DNA of 64,000 nt, taken from positions 12,945,317 to 13,009,316 of the forward strand of contig NC_055996.1 of NCBI RefSeq assembly GCF_018446385.1, written 5' to 3'. This DNA comes from Zingiber officinale. Lineage: Eukaryota > Streptophyta > Magnoliopsida > Zingiberales > Zingiberaceae. A program made the position numbers and the translations under genes. This document shows positions 12,078-26,329 of the stretch, one piece after another (position 1 is the stretch's first letter; each line of letters opens with the position of its first letter). The notes beneath the pieces are model-generated. The model saw only the letters and a program-made list of their open reading frames with translations. It searched no databases and was not told the origin of the DNA.

Positions 12078-14637
12078 TGTTGGTTGCTACTCGGAAAACC
12101 TAGAGGTTCCACTGTACAAAAATTTCGTACAAAGGTTTGAACCTTTTCCTAGCTACCATGTGTTCTTTTAAATTAAATTTTAGATCGCCTGCGGAACTTA
12201 ACACGTTTGATCCAAAACTTAATCTATTCGTTCTTTTAGGTTTTGACTTGGGTCTCCTGCGGAACTTAACACGTTCGACCCAAATCACCTTAAGTTATTA
12301 ATTCCATTAAATATTAATTTCCATAATTGGTTCCCAGTACTGACGTGGCGAGGCACATGGCCTTCTTGGATATGGGAGCAACCACCACCGACTAGACAAA
12401 ACCTTTTATGGAAAGCTAATATTTAATTTCCTAAAATAACTTTAGGTTAACCGAAAACAACAATCAAATCACAAGGGAAAGAAAAACAAAAGAACACTAT
12501 ATCGAAAACAAATTCGAAACTCTAGAATCGTATGCCTCTTGTATTTAGTATTATTTCCAAAAATAACTAGTATGATGCGGAAACAAAAATTACTAGTTAT
12601 ACCTTTTAGAAAGGCCTCTTGATCTTCTACCGCATTCCTCTTCTAACCTCGGACGTTGTGTGGGCAACGATCTTCCGAGATGAGAACCACCAAGCACCTT
12701 CTTCTTCCTTACAAGTTTCGGCCATCAAAACTTCTCCTAGGATGAAGAGGTTCGGCCACCACCACCATGCTCCAAGGGATGCTAGAAAAGAGGCTTCTTT
12801 TCTCTCCTTCTTCTCCTTCTTAGATCCGGCCACCAAAGCTATCTCCACCATGAGAAGGTTTCGGCCACACAAAGGAGAGGAGAGGAAAGAAAGGGCCGGC
12901 CACACCCAAGGAGAAAAGAGAGGAAAAATAGAATAGAGTTGTTAGCCTTGAAGCCTCCTCTACCCCCTCTTTTATAATCCTTGGTCTTGGCAAATAAGGA
13001 AAATTTAATAAAAACTTCCTTAATTCTTTTGCCATTGAAAAGGAAAATTTATTTAATTAAAATAATTTTCTCTTTTCAAATTATAATGGCCAGCCACTCT
13101 TCTCCCCAAAACAAGGAGAGTTTTAATTAAAACAAAAATTAAAACTTCCTAATTTGTTTCTAGAAATTTATAAAAATTTCTCAAATGATTTTAATCCCTT
13201 CATGATTGGTTAATAAAAAGAAATTTTATAAATTAAAATCTTTCTTTTAAACATGTGGATAATTTCCAAAAAGGAAAGTTATCTCTAAAAATTAAAATCT
13301 CCTTTCAATCTACAAATAAGGAAAGATATTAAATCTTTTCTTAATCTTTTGTAGAAAATAATAAAAGAGAATTTTTAATTTTTAAACTTTCTTTTAAATC
13401 ATGAATATAATTAAAAGGAAAGTTTTTACTAAAATTAAAATCAACCTTTTAATCTACAAATAAGGAAAGAGATTTTAACTCTTCTCTTAATCTTTTGTAG
13501 AATCTTATAAAAGTAAGGATTTAAATTTTTAAACTTTCTTTTAAATTATATTATCCACATAAGAAAAATTTTAAAATTAAAATTCCTTTTTATTTTAATA
13601 GGGACGGCCACATGAATTCACCCATGAACATACCCATGGCCGGCCCTAGCTTGGTCTCCAAGCTAGCTTGGTCGGCCCCTATAGGATGGGTAAGAAGGTG
13701 GGTATAGGTGGGTATAGTACTCTATAATTAAGAGGCTACGATAGGGACCGAGAGGAGGAATTGGTTTTGGTCTCCCGATAAAATTAAGCATCCCGTGCTC
13801 GCCCCGAACACACAACTTAATTTTATCAATAATAATTCATACCACTAGAGAACTATTATTGAACTACCGCACCAATCTCAAATTACATTTTGGGCTCCTT
13901 CTTATTATGAGTGTGTTAGTCTCCCTGTATTTAAGATAACAAATGTCCACTAATTAAGTAAGTTACTGACAACTCACTTAATTAATCTCTAGCTCCAAGA
14001 GTAGTACCACTCAACTTCATCGTCATGTCGGACTAAGTCCACCTGCAGGGTTTAACATGACAATCCTTATGAGCTCCTCTTGGGGACATTCTCAACCTAG
14101 ATTACTAGGACACAGTTTCCTTCTATAATCAACAACACACACTATAAGTGATATCATTTCCCAACTTATCGAGCTTATTGATTCATCGAACTAAATCTCA
14201 CCCATTGATAAATTAAAGAAATAAATATCAAATATATGTGCTTGTTATTATATTAGGATTAAGAGCATACACTTCCATAATAACCGAGGTCTTTGTTTCT
14301 TTATAAAGTCAGTATAAAAGAAACGACCTCAAATGGTCCTACTCAATACACTCTAAGTGTACTAGTGTAATTATATAGTTAAGATAAACTAACACCTAAT
14401 TACACTACGACCTTCCAATGGTTTGTTCCTTTCCATCATGGTCGTGAGCCACTGTTTATAATTTATAAGGAACCGATAACATGATCTTCTGTGTGTGACA
14501 CCACACACCATGTTATCTACAATATAAATTAATTGAGCAACTACATTTATCATAAATGTAGACATTTGACCAATGTGATTCTTATTTCTAGATAAATGTT
14601 CATACCAAAAGCTAGGCTTTTAGTATACACTCTAACA
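12078..14637 (-). repeat. Copia LTR B
   Basis: 2560 bp, with the same TGTTGG...CTAACA ends as LTR A. It carries distinct variants from A and C, for example a GGGACGGCC block near 13600 and TAATTAAGAGG near 13725. It is preceded on the left by truncated internal region A and followed by a polypurine tract. Confidence 0.9.
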
Positions 14638-17600
14638 ATCTCCCACTTATACTAAAAGACTAAGCTGCCATATCTGCTGCCATACATCTGATTCCCAAGC
14701 CTTTCAAAAAGCTCTTGCCTTAAGGACCTTAGGTTATCATCTGATGTAATCTAGGCGGCAACAACTTTCTCCTCGTTATACAATTTCTTGTATTGGGTAG
14801 TACTTGCGCTCTATTGTGTTTTCTTGCCTTATAGACTCATGGTTTCTTCGAATTTGTTACTGCACCATTATTATTACAATAAATTGTAATAATCTTTGGA
14901 CAAACTAGAAATCATATCTAAGTCTATCTTGAGGTAATTAAGTCATTCAGCTTTTATGGCTACCTCAAAGGCTTGCCATATACTCAGCTTTTATGGTGGA
15001 GTCCAGAAAAAACACCTATGCTTATCACTCTTCCATAGTTATGACTTTTCCTCCTAAAGTAAACACAAAATCCCGAGGTCGACTTATTATTGTCCCTATC
15101 CGATTGGAAGTCAAAATCCATACAACCCACAAGGACTAAATTAACTGCCTTGTAAGCTAGCATATAATCTCTAGTGCCTCTAAGGTACTTCAATATATGC
15201 TTTACTGCAGTCCACTGTCCTTGTCCAGAGTTACTTTGATATCTGCCAACTATGCCCTTGGCAAAACAGATTTCTTATCTCGTGCATAGCATTCATTAGG
15301 CTTCCAATGCGTAGCATAACTGCCTTTATTTCCTTTATCTCCTTTGATGTCTACAGAGACATATCTTTAGATAAAGTTACTCCATCCTGAAAAGGTAAGA
15401 GACCTTTCTTGGAGTTTTGTATGCTTTAAAACGAGCAAGGATTTTTCCGATGTATGAAGCTTGGGATAAGTAAAATATTCTTTTCTTGCGATCCCTTATT
15501 ACTCTGATCTCAAGAATATATTCATTCTCCCAAGTCCTTTATATCGAATTGTTTGGACAACCATACCCTTACTTCTGACAACATTTTGATATTGTTTCCA
15601 ACTACCAAAAATGTTATCTACGTATAGTACAAGAAATACCACCACGCTTCCATCACACCTTTTGTATACACAAGACTTATCCGATTACTAAATAAATCCA
15701 TAGGTCTGAATTACTTTGATAAATCGGATGTTCCAAGACCTTGAAGCTTTGCCTCAGTCCATAGACTGATTAAGCTTTACACAAGATGCTCTTAGCCCTT
15801 TGCAATGAACCCTTCTGGTTGCTTTATATGGATGCTTTCTTCAAGACTTCCATTAAGGAATGCTGTCTTGACATCCACTTGCCAAATAGATAAAAGAATC
15901 CGGATAGACTTAAGCATGGCTACCAGTGAAAAAAGTTTCCTTTTTCATCAAACCTTGCTTTGAAGGTTTCTACCTTCCTGTCTATCCCTCTTTTCCTATT
16001 ATAGACCTTTTACACCCAAAGGCTTTTACACCACTTGGTGGTTCTACAAGCTTCCATATTTTATTAGAATACATATATTCTAATTCTATTATTCATTACT
16101 CTTTGCCAAGATGCTGCATATTTATCTTGGAGTGTTTCGTCATATGTCCGGAGATCAAGTTCATGTCCTTCAGGGAAAAAACTCTCCCAAAACATGAATC
16201 TTTTAAGATTGCTTAACAACCCTCCCACTACGACAAGGCATTTTCTGCAATTGTGTATCATTTGTGATACGTGTTGCAGTTTTCTTGTGGTATCTCATCT
16301 TGTACAGTTGGTACTAGATTAGACATGTCTTTTATTATTTCCTTAAGAACAAATTTACTTATGAGCACGTGGTTCATTATATAGTCCTTTTAAAATCAGT
16401 CATTGATGCTAACAATGACCTTCTGATTTTTAAGACTATAAACCTACTTTTGTTTATCTAGGATAACTTACAAACAAGTGAACTCCTATCCAACTTATCA
16501 TTATCTCTCTTTAACATATGTGCTGGATTACCCGAATCCGAATATGCTTCAAAATAGGCTTACGCCTATTCAGCAATTCTATATGAGTAGAGAGTTATGA
16601 CTTTAGAAGGTACTACGTTCACTTCCATTTCCAGAGCATATCCTTAAAACAAATTTGGTAAAATAACTCATCATCAATCTACTTATTTCCATAAGAGTCT
16701 TATACCTTCTTTCTACTACATCATTCTGTAGAGGTGTACCAGGTGCAGTTAGTTTGGATTGAATCCCTACTTCTGATAAGTGACTCCTAAATTCTCCCAA
16801 GAGGTACTTGCCACTGCGTTCTTACCATAGTGACTTTTACTTTAACATTTCTCCGCATCAGCCTTGTACTATTTGAACTAATCAAAGTACTTAGTCTTGC
16901 GGTACATTAAGTAAATTTATTTGTATCTTGAATAGTTGTCTATAAAATAGACGAAATATTCAATACTACCTCTTGTCTGGATAGTCATAGGATCACACAA
17001 ATCAGAATGAACCAATTTCAACATATCTTTGACTCCATACCCCTTAAACTTAAAAGCTTCTTGGTTATTTTTCCTTCCAAGTAAGACTCGCAGGTTGGAA
17101 AGATTTCCACTACTAATGAACCCAAAAGTTCATCAGCTACCGATGAATCCTACTCAAGTTAATATAACCTAGCCTTAGATGTCAAAGATATTAATGGTTC
17201 ATTTCTGAAAGTTGATTTCTCTTAAAATTAGAAGATGTGTTACTAATTTCCATTTGTTGCATCGTGAGAGTTATTGGATTTATAAATTGCCAACCAACGT
17301 ACCAGAACAGATAACTTCCCTCTTTTTCCTTAATAACAACTTTGTTATTAAAAGAGGCAGAATATCAAGTTCTTTGAATAGTTTAGAAACTGAAAACTAG
17401 TTCTTTCTAAACTTGGTGCGTAAAGACAATTACTCAAAAATCCATGTTTTATTCTTATCAAAAGATAAACATCTCCCACTGCAACAGCTACCATTTTTAC
17501 AGTAGTGCCCATGTGGACAGTGTTTTAATTTTCATTTAGTTGCCGGGTTTTCTGGAACCCTGCAATGAATTGCAGACATGATTAATGGCATCTTGTATCT

Positions 17601-18004
17601 ACACTCCAGGTTCTGGTAGATAACACCACTAGACATGTTTCAACTAATGAATTAAATACACCTAAATTGTTCTTAGTTCTAAGAAGACAGTCTACCTTAA
17701 TGTCCAAGTCCTATTTCCAATCATTACAATTGGGACTACTAAGTCTTTTTCTATAGTATGACTACTAGGGATTGACAAACATCCTAAGAATCACAAAAAT
17801 ATTTGGTCAAGATCAACTCCTTAAAATCTCCATGAATTTTGTGTATACAAAATCGAAGAGGAGATTTTATTCATTAATTTTATTATCTCGTCAACTTTAC
17901 TTTATGACGAATAAAATTAATAGTTGATCTGTCTTTGATCAAATATTTGGTCAAAACTTTTTGAATTTAAAATAACATTGATTCCTCAAACAATATTATT
18001 TAAA

Positions 18005-18262
18005 TTCACCAACACCTCAAACACCGTGAATTTTGCATGCCACGTTAGTGTGGACGTATACAAATTCATCATTTGTAAGAGGAGGGTTTTACCCATTGAC
18101 TATCTTGTCAATATAACTTTTTGACAAATAAAATTACCTCAAACACCATGAATCTTGTATGCCACGTTAGTGTGGACTTATACAAATTCAAACATTTGTA
18201 AGAGGGGTTTATTAATTTTATTATATTGCCAATCTAGTTTTATGACAAATCAATAGTTGGTT
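18005..18262 (-). repeat. Tandem repeat of ~125 bp in Copia internal region B
   Basis: Two units each carry CACCTCAAACACC-type and GCCACGTTAGTGTGGAC segments, at about 18011 and 18136. A degenerate third relative (CTCCATGAATTTTGTGTATAC) lies just before, at about 17830. The equivalent in region C is 26330-26585. Confidence 0.75.
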
Positions 18263-19128
18263 TCCCTTTGGTCATACAAGTGATAGTAGTGACTCCGTTG
18301 GGGAGGATACTATTAAATGTGTCTAAGTGTATACCATTACTTGACACTAAGTCCATTAATAAGATTATGCCCCTTCCGTTGGAGAAGATCACACGCTCTT
18401 AATTAACTTCCTATAGTCATCCAAAAATGGAAGTCTGTTCTAGTGATCCACAAACAAGCTCATCCGTTATGGAGGAAGGCACTCAGAGCCAACGCGCAAG
18501 CTTGTTTGCATCACTTACAAACCAGTAATGGAGACCATGGGATTTACTTAAAAATCCCTCTCCCACTTAGTTATTTATAAATGAGAAATTTTAACTATGC
18601 TAGCCTACTAAATATGTAAACCAACATGCACACACAGCACAATATAAAAGCAATAAATAGAAAATCTAATTTTCAACTATTATGGCTTTTATCTCTAGTT
18701 GTCCTCCGTGTGTTGTCATCCCAAGCTGCTGCCATATTTGGCCACCGCCACCGGGTCTAGCTGTCGCATCCATCTTGCTCCTAGTTCCACTGCGCCTACG
18801 GTCCTTAGAAGGTTCCACGCTTTGCAAGATTCGATCCACGACATAAATAGAATTTTACATTTTGATCCTATATTCCATAAAAGGAATGTACATGTATCTA
18901 GATCAAAATAAAACCTAATTAAACTAAATACCTCCTGTATTTTAATACAATCATGCACACACATATAAATTCCTTGACATGTCCAAGGGTCCAATCACAT
19001 AATAATTAAAACCATAATAGTTGGATCATGCATCCACAAAGTTAGCACGTCCTACTATTAACCCGCCTAAATTATGTATGACATGTGCATAATTAACCTA
19101 ATACTAAATACACAGAGGCAAAACCCTA

Positions 19129-19138
19129 GCTCGATACC
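19129..19138 (-). promoter_or_regulatory. Primer-binding site of Copia unit ending in LTR C
   Basis: On the minus strand TGGTATCGAGC lies two bases inside the end of LTR C. It matches the initiator-Met primer-binding site TGGTATCAGAGC with one base missing. This sets the element orientation as minus. Confidence 0.75.
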
Positions 19139-19141
19139 AAT

Positions 19142-21700
19142 TGTTGGTTGCTACTGAAAACCTAGAGGTTCCACTGCATACAAAATTTTGTACAAAGGTC
19201 TGAACCTTTCCTAGCTACCATGTGTTCTTTTAAATTAAATTTTGGATCGCCTCAGAACTTAACACGTTTGATCCAAAACATAATATATTTGTTCTTTTAG
19301 GTTTTGACTTGGATCTCCTACGGAACTTAACACGTTCGACCCAAATCACCTTAAGTTATTAATTCCATTAAATATTAATTTCCATAATTGGTTCTCAGTA
19401 CTGACGTGGCGAGGCACACGGCCTTCTTGGATATGGGAGCAACCACCACCGACTAGACAAAACCTTTTATAGAAATCTAATATTTAATTTCCTAAAATAA
19501 CTTTAGGTTAACCAAAAAGAACAATCAAATCATAAGGAAAAGAAAAAACAAAAGAACACAACATCGAAAAACATATTCGAAATTCTAGAACGTAAGCCTC
19601 TTGTATTTGGTATTATTTCCATAAATAACTAGCATGATACGGAAAGAAAAATTACTAGTTATACCTTGTAGAAAAACCTCTTGATCTTCTACCGTATTCC
19701 TCTTCTAACCTCGGACGTTGTGTGGGCAACGATCTTCCGAGATGAGAACCACCAACCACCTTCTTCTCCTCCTAGCTAGGTTCGGCCACAAAGAAAGAAG
19801 CTTCACCAAGGACTAAGAATAAAACACCAACCAAGCTCCAAGGATACAAGCTTTCTCCTCCTTCTTCTTCTTCTCCAAGTAGTATCCGCCACCACAAGAA
19901 CTCCAAGCAAGAGATAGGTTTCGCCACCACAAAAGAGGAAGAAAGGAAGAGGATGGCCACAATAATTTTCTTCAAGGATGAAGAATTTCGCCTCCACCAA
20001 TGCTCCAAGGATGCTAGAGATGAGACTTGCTTTTCCTTCTTCTCCTTCCTTGATCCGCCACAAACAAAAGCTCCACCAAGAAGATAGGTTTCGCCCAACA
20101 AGAGGAGAAAGGGAAGGGCCGCCACCACACCAAGGAAAAAAGAGAAAAATAATAGAGGTTGTCCCATGAAGGCACCTCACCTCTTCTTTTATATTCCTTG
20201 GCCTAGCAAATTAGGAAATTTAATTACAAAATTTTCTTAATTCTTTTGCCATGTAAAGAAAAATTATTTTAATTAAAACAATTTTCTTTTTAAAACAATG
20301 GCCGCCACTTTAAAAATAAAACAAGGAGAGTTTTAATTAATTAAAACTTCCTAATTTGTCTCCGAAATTTTATAAAAATTTCTCCAATAATTTTATCCCT
20401 TTTATGATTGGTTTATAAAAAGAAATTTCTATAATTTTAATTTTTCAACATGTGAATAATTTATAAAGAAGAGAAATAAAATATCCTTTCTAATCTACAA
20501 ATAAGGAAAGAGATTTAATCTCTTTCTTTAATCTTTTGTAGAGACTTATAAAAGAGATATTTTAATTTTTAATCTCTTCAATAAATTATATCTTTCACAT
20601 AAGAAAATTTTAAAATTAAAATTCTTTTTAAATTAAATAGGGCCGGCCACCTAAGCTTGGGTTCAAGCTAGGGCCGGCCACCCATGAACCAATGGTTTGG
20701 CCGGCCCTAGCTTGATCCACAAGCTAGCTTGGCCGGCCCCTATAACATGGGTATGAAGGTGGGTATAGGTGGGTATAGTACTTTATAAATAAGAGGCTAC
20801 GATAGGGACCGAGAGGAGGAATTGGTTTTGGTCTCCCGATAAAATTAAGCATCCCGTGTTCGCCCCGAACACACAACTTAATTTTATCAATAATAATTCA
20901 TTCCACTAGAGAACTATTATTGAACTACCGCAACAATCCCAAATTACATTTTTGGGCTCCTTCTTATTATGAGCGTGTTAGTCTCCCTGTGTTTAAGATA
21001 TCGAATGTCCACTAATTAAGTGAGTTACTGACAACTCATTTAATTAATATCTAAGTCCAAGAGTAGTACCACTCAACCTTATTATCATGTCGGACTAAGT
21101 CCACCTGCAGGGTTTAACATGACAATCCTTATGAGCTCCTCTTGACGACATTATCAACCTAGTATCTCTAGGACACAATTTCCTTCTATAATCAACAACA
21201 CACACTATAAGTGATATCATTTCCCAACTTATCGGGCTTATTGATTTATCGAACTAAATCTCACCCATTGATAAATTAAAGAAATAAATATCAAATATAT
21301 GTGCTTGTTATTATATTAGGATTAAGAGCACACACTTCCATAATAACCGAGGTCTTTGTTTCTTTATAAAGCCAGTATAAAAGAAACGATCTCAAATGGT
21401 CCTACTCAATACACTCTGAGTGTACTAGTGTAATTATATAGTCAAGATTAACTAATACCTAATTACACTATGACCTTCCAATGGTTTGTTCCTTTCCATC
21501 ATGGTCGTGAGCTACTGTTTATAATTTATAAGGTATTGATAACATGATCTTCTGTGTGTGACACCACACACCATGTCATCTACAATATAAATTAATTGAA
21601 CAACTACATTTATCATAAATGTAGACATTTGACCAATGTGATTCTTATTTCTAGATAAATGTTTATACCAAAAGCTAGGCTTTTAGTATACACTCTAACA
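19142..21700 (-). repeat. Copia LTR C
   Basis: 2559 bp with the same ends as LTRs A and B. It follows the A-type variants along its whole length, for example AAATCTAATATTTAATTTCC near 19473. It holds GGCCGGCC blocks near 20640-20740 that are shortened in A. It is placed between the primer-binding site of region B and the polypurine tract of region C, so it serves both units. Confidence 0.9.
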
Positions 21701-22096
21701 ATCTCCCACTTATACTAAAAGACTAAGCTGCTATATCTGCTACCATACATCTGATTCCTAATCCTTCAACATGCCCATCAAAAGCTCTTGCCTTAAGGAC
21801 CTCAGTGGAAGGATCAATAGGTCATCACCTGATGCAATCTAGGCGGCAACAACTTTTCCTCGTTTATACGATTTCTCGTATTGGGTGGTACTTGCGCTCT
21901 ATTGTGTTTACTTGCCTTATAGACTTATGATTTCTTCGAGTTTGCTACTGCACCAACATTATTGTAATAATCTTTGGACAAACCAGAAATCATATCTAAG
22001 TCTATCTTGAGGTTATTGAGTCATACAGCTTTTAATGGCTACCTCAGAGGCTTGCCATATACTAAGCTTCTATGGTGGAGTCCAGAAAAACACCTA

Positions 22097-23357
22097 TGTT
22101 GGTGCAGTGAGCACCAGATGATCGAACCTGAGTTTTGATTATGGCAAAGGGCTCAAAGTTAAGTGGTGGTGTTATCTAACAAAGTTCATGGAGCTTGCAG
22201 GAAAGTCCTAAGTGATACTTAGGCAAAAGTCCTAGCTGCGATTAGGCAGGTGAAAACCCTAGGGGGTGGTAACCCTAGGTCATAGGGGGTGGTAACCCTA
22301 TGCGGAAAGTCTTGGCAGGTCGATGGCTTTAGGCAAAAGTCCTAGGGGGTGGTAACCCTAGGTGGAAAGTCCTGGTGTCGCGAACCAGGTGAAAGTCTGG
22401 ACTAGCCGGGAAGCGGATGTCCAGCAGAAAGTCCGGAAGCGTCGAGTGCTGAGCAAAGTCCAATCGATCCGGAGGATCGCACCGGCATGTAAATCTCCGA
22501 GTGGAGTAGGTGAGGATGCGTTCCCGTAGAGGGAACAATAGGCGCTGGTCGACCTAGGGTTTCCGGTTGGAAACCCGAAGTCAGACTCAGAGACTGTTAA
22601 ATACTTCATTTATAATATTTATTGTATTATGTGCTAAACTTTGTCTTTGCAGGTAGTGTTTGGGACTAACGATCTTGCAGTGCAAAGGAGCAACAAAGCC
22701 TCCGATGAATCCAAGGCGCCCATGGAGCTTGAGCGCCTCGATGCAAGGCCGGAGCTGGTCATGAGAGGTGCCTTGATGAACAGTGGAAGGCGCCTTGAAT
22801 AGATGAAGGCGCCTGGTGAACAGTGGAAGGCGCCTTGAGTCTGAGATAAGATTCGACCAGTTCGCTTCTCATCTCCGCGGCTGACTCGGCTGTTCAAGGC
22901 ACCTTGGTGAACAGTAGAAGGCGCCTTAAACACCCTTTATAAGGGGTTTCGACCAGCAGCTCTCGACAACAACTTCCAAGCGATCTTTCTGCTACAAGCT
23001 GCTCACGAGACGATCCCGAAGTGCTGCTACGAGACACCGGCGACCCGGAGCTCCGAAATCTTCAGATTACGATATTGTCGTCGGTATAATTGTACTTTTT
23101 TCATTATACTTAACTGTAATACTTGTACTCTTGTCGAGCCTATAGTTGTTGCCCACGGAAAGCGATCAAGGATCGCGGGCCTTCGAGTAGGAGTCGTCAC
23201 AGGCTCCGAACGAAGTAAATTCTCTTGTCTTTCTGTGTGTTTGTTTACTTTCCGCTGCGTTACTTCTCCGATAGTTTTTACGATTCCGATAATAGAACGA
23301 TTTTAGCCACGAGCGCTATTCACCCCCCCCCCCCCTCTAGCGCATCTCGATCCAACA
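22097..23357. repeat. Solo LTR inserted in Copia region C, TSD ACCTA
   Basis: The same insert, at the same site and with the same ACCTA duplication (22092-22096 and 23358-23362), as at 7924-9126. It is 1261 bp, 58 bp longer, because the copy in region A has many small deletions. Sharing of site and duplication means one insertion event that was later copied. Confidence 0.88.
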
Positions 23358-26329
23358 ACCTATGCTTATCACTCTTTCATAGTTATGACTTTACCTCCTA
23401 AAGTAAACACAAAACCCCGAGGTTGACTTATTATTGTCCCTATCCGATTGGAAGTCAAAATCCATGCAACCCACAGGGACCAAATTAACTGCCTTGTAAA
23501 CTAGCATATAATCTCTAGTTCCTCTAAGGTACTTTAATATATGCTTTACTGCAGTCCAATGTCCTTGTCTAGGGTTACTTTGATATCTGCTAACTATGCC
23601 CTTGGCAAAACAGATTTCTGATCTCGTGCATAGCATACATTAGGTTGTCTAACTGCCGAAGCATAAAGAACTGCCTACATGTCCTCAATCTCCTTTGATG
23701 TCATCGGAGACATCTCTTTAGATAAAGACACTCCATGCTTAAAAGGTAAGAAACCTTTCTAGGAGTTTTGCATGCTTAAAATGAGCAAGGATTTTTCCGA
23801 TGTATCAAGCTTGAGATAAGTAAAATATATTTTTTTCTTGCGATCCCTTATTACTTTGATCTCAAGAATATATACATTCTTCCAAGTCCTTTATATCGAA
23901 TTGTTTGGACAACCATACCCTTACTTCTGACAACATTTTGATATTGTTTCCAACTACCAAAAATGTTATCTACGTATAGTACAAGAAATACCACCACGCT
24001 TCCATCACACCTTTTGTATACACAAGACTTATCCGGTTACTAAATCCATAGATCTGGATTACTTTGATAAACCGGATGTTCCAAGACCTTGAAGCTTTGC
24101 CTCGGTCCATAGATCGATTGAGCTTACACACAAGATGCTCTTAGCCCTTTGCAATGAACCCTTCGCTACTTTATATGGATGTTTTCTTCAAGACTTCCAT
24201 TAAGGAATGTCTTGACATCCTCTTGCCAAATAGATAAAAGAATCCGGATAGACTTAAGCATGATTACCGGTGAAAAGTTTCCTTTTTCATCAAGCCTTGC
24301 TTTGAAAGTTACTACCTTCATCCTCTTTTCCTATTATAGACCTTTTACACCCAACGGCTTTACACCATTTGGTGATTCTACAAACTTCCGATTTTATTAG
24401 AATACATATATTCTAATTCTTTTATTCATTACTCTTTGCCAAGATATCGCATCTTTATCTTGGAGTGCTTCATCATATGATCGGAGATCATGTCCTCCAG
24501 GGATCGAGTCCAAAAACTCTCCCAAAACATGAACCTATTTAGTTAGGTTGCATAACAACCCTCCCACTACAACAAGACACTTTCTGTAATTGTGTATCAA
24601 TTTGTGATACGTGTTGCAGTTTTCTTGTGGTATCTCATCTTGTACAGTTGGTACTAGGTTAGACATGTCCTTTATTATTTCCTTAAGAACAAATTTACTT
24701 ATGAGCACGTGGTTCATTATATAGTCATTTTCTAAAAATCAGCCATTGATGCTAACAATGACCTTCTGATTTTTAAGACTATAAACCTACTTTTGTTTAT
24801 CTAGGATAACTTACAAACAAGTGAACTCCTATCCAACTTATCATTATCTCTCTTGTGCTAGATTACCCGAATCCTAATATGCTTCAAAATAGGCTTACGC
24901 CTATTCAGCAATTCTATATGAGTAGAGAGTTATGACTTGGAAGGAACTATGTTTACTTTCATTTTCAGAGTTTATCCTTAAAACAAATTTGGTAATTTTC
25001 TGAATAACTCATCATCTATCTAATTATTCCATAAGAGTTCTTTACCTTCTTTCTACTACACATTCTGTTGGGGCGTACCAGATGCAGTTAGTTAGGATTG
25101 AAATCCAACTTCTGATAAGTGACTCCTAAAATCTCTCAAGAGGTACTTGCCACTACGATCTTCCATAGTGACTTTTTACTTTATTCCTCCGCATCAACCT
25201 TGTACTCTTTGAACTAATCAAAGTACTTAGTCTTGCGGTACATTAAGTAAATTTATTTGTATCTTGAATAGTTGTCTATAAATTAGACAAAATATTCAAT
25301 ACTACCTCTTGTCTGGATAGTCATAGGATCACACAAATCAGAATGAACCGATTTCAACATATCTTTGACTCCATACCCCTTGGACTTAAAAGCTTCTTGG
25401 TTATTTTTCTTCCAAGTAAGACTCGCAGGTTGGAAAGATTTCCACTACCAATGAACCCAAACGTTCATCAGCTACCAATGAATCCTACTCAAGTATAACC
25501 TAGCTTTAGATGCCAAAGATATAATTGGTTCATTTCCGAAGGTTGCTTTCTCTTAAAATTAGAAGATGTGTTACTAATTTCCATTTGTTGCATCGTGGGA
25601 GTTATTGGATTATAAATTGTCAACCATCATACCAGAATAGATAACTTTCCTATTTTTCTTGATAACAACTTTGTTATCAAAATAGACACAATATCTATAA
25701 TAGTTTAGAAACTGAAATCAGGTTCTTTCTAAACTTGGTATGTAAAGACAATTACTTAAAATCCATATTTTATTCTTATCATAAGATAAACATCTCCCAC
25801 TGCAACAGCTACCACTTTTACAGTAGTGCCCATGTGGACGGTGATTTACCTTTCATTTAGTTGTCGGGTTTCCTGGAACCCTGCAATGAATTGCAGACAT
25901 GATTAATGGCATCTTGTATCTACACTCCAGGTTCTGGTAGATAACACCACTAGATATGTTTCAACTAATGAATTAAATACACCTAAATTGTTCTTAGTTC
26001 TAAGAAGACAGTCTACCTTAATGTCCAAGTCCTATTTCCAATCATTACAATTGGGACTACTAAGTCTTTTTCTATAGTATGACTACTAGGGATTGACAAA
26101 CATCCTAAGAATCACAAAAATATTTGGTCAAGATCAACTCCTTAAAATCTCCATGAATTTTGTGTATACAAAATCGAAGAGGAGATTTTATTCATTAATT
26201 TTATTATCTCGTCAACTTTACTTTATGATGAATAAAATTAATAGTTGATCTGTCTTTGATCAAATATTTGGTCAAAACTCTTTGAATTTAAAATAACATT
26301 GATTCCTCAAACAATATTATTTAAATTTA

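Larger units (their letters stand above)
14638..19141 (-). pseudogene. Copia internal region B (full length, decayed, mosaic)
   Basis: It lacks the solo LTR found in A and C. From right to left on the minus strand are the primer-binding site, a noncoding/gag segment, integrase motifs (near 16600-16800), RT (near 15600-15900) and RNase H (near 15000-15200). The RT catalytic box reads Y-V-D-N rather than Y-V-D-D. Up to about 17560 it differs from region C at many sites; after that it is almost identical to region C. This suggests that B is a recombinant. Stops and frameshifts interrupt every domain. Confidence 0.82.

Noticed and set aside
18005..18262. Repeated GCCACGTTAGTGTGGAC units as a CRISPR-like array
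   Set aside because: Only two to three units of ~125 bp inside a plant retrotransposon; there are no short regular repeats and spacers.
18699..18911. A short frame (also at 27020-27454) that seemed to fuse a novel N-terminus to integrase
   Set aside because: The first ~30 residues are Copia noncoding sequence shared by regions B and C; the fusion in C is a deletion junction, not a gene.
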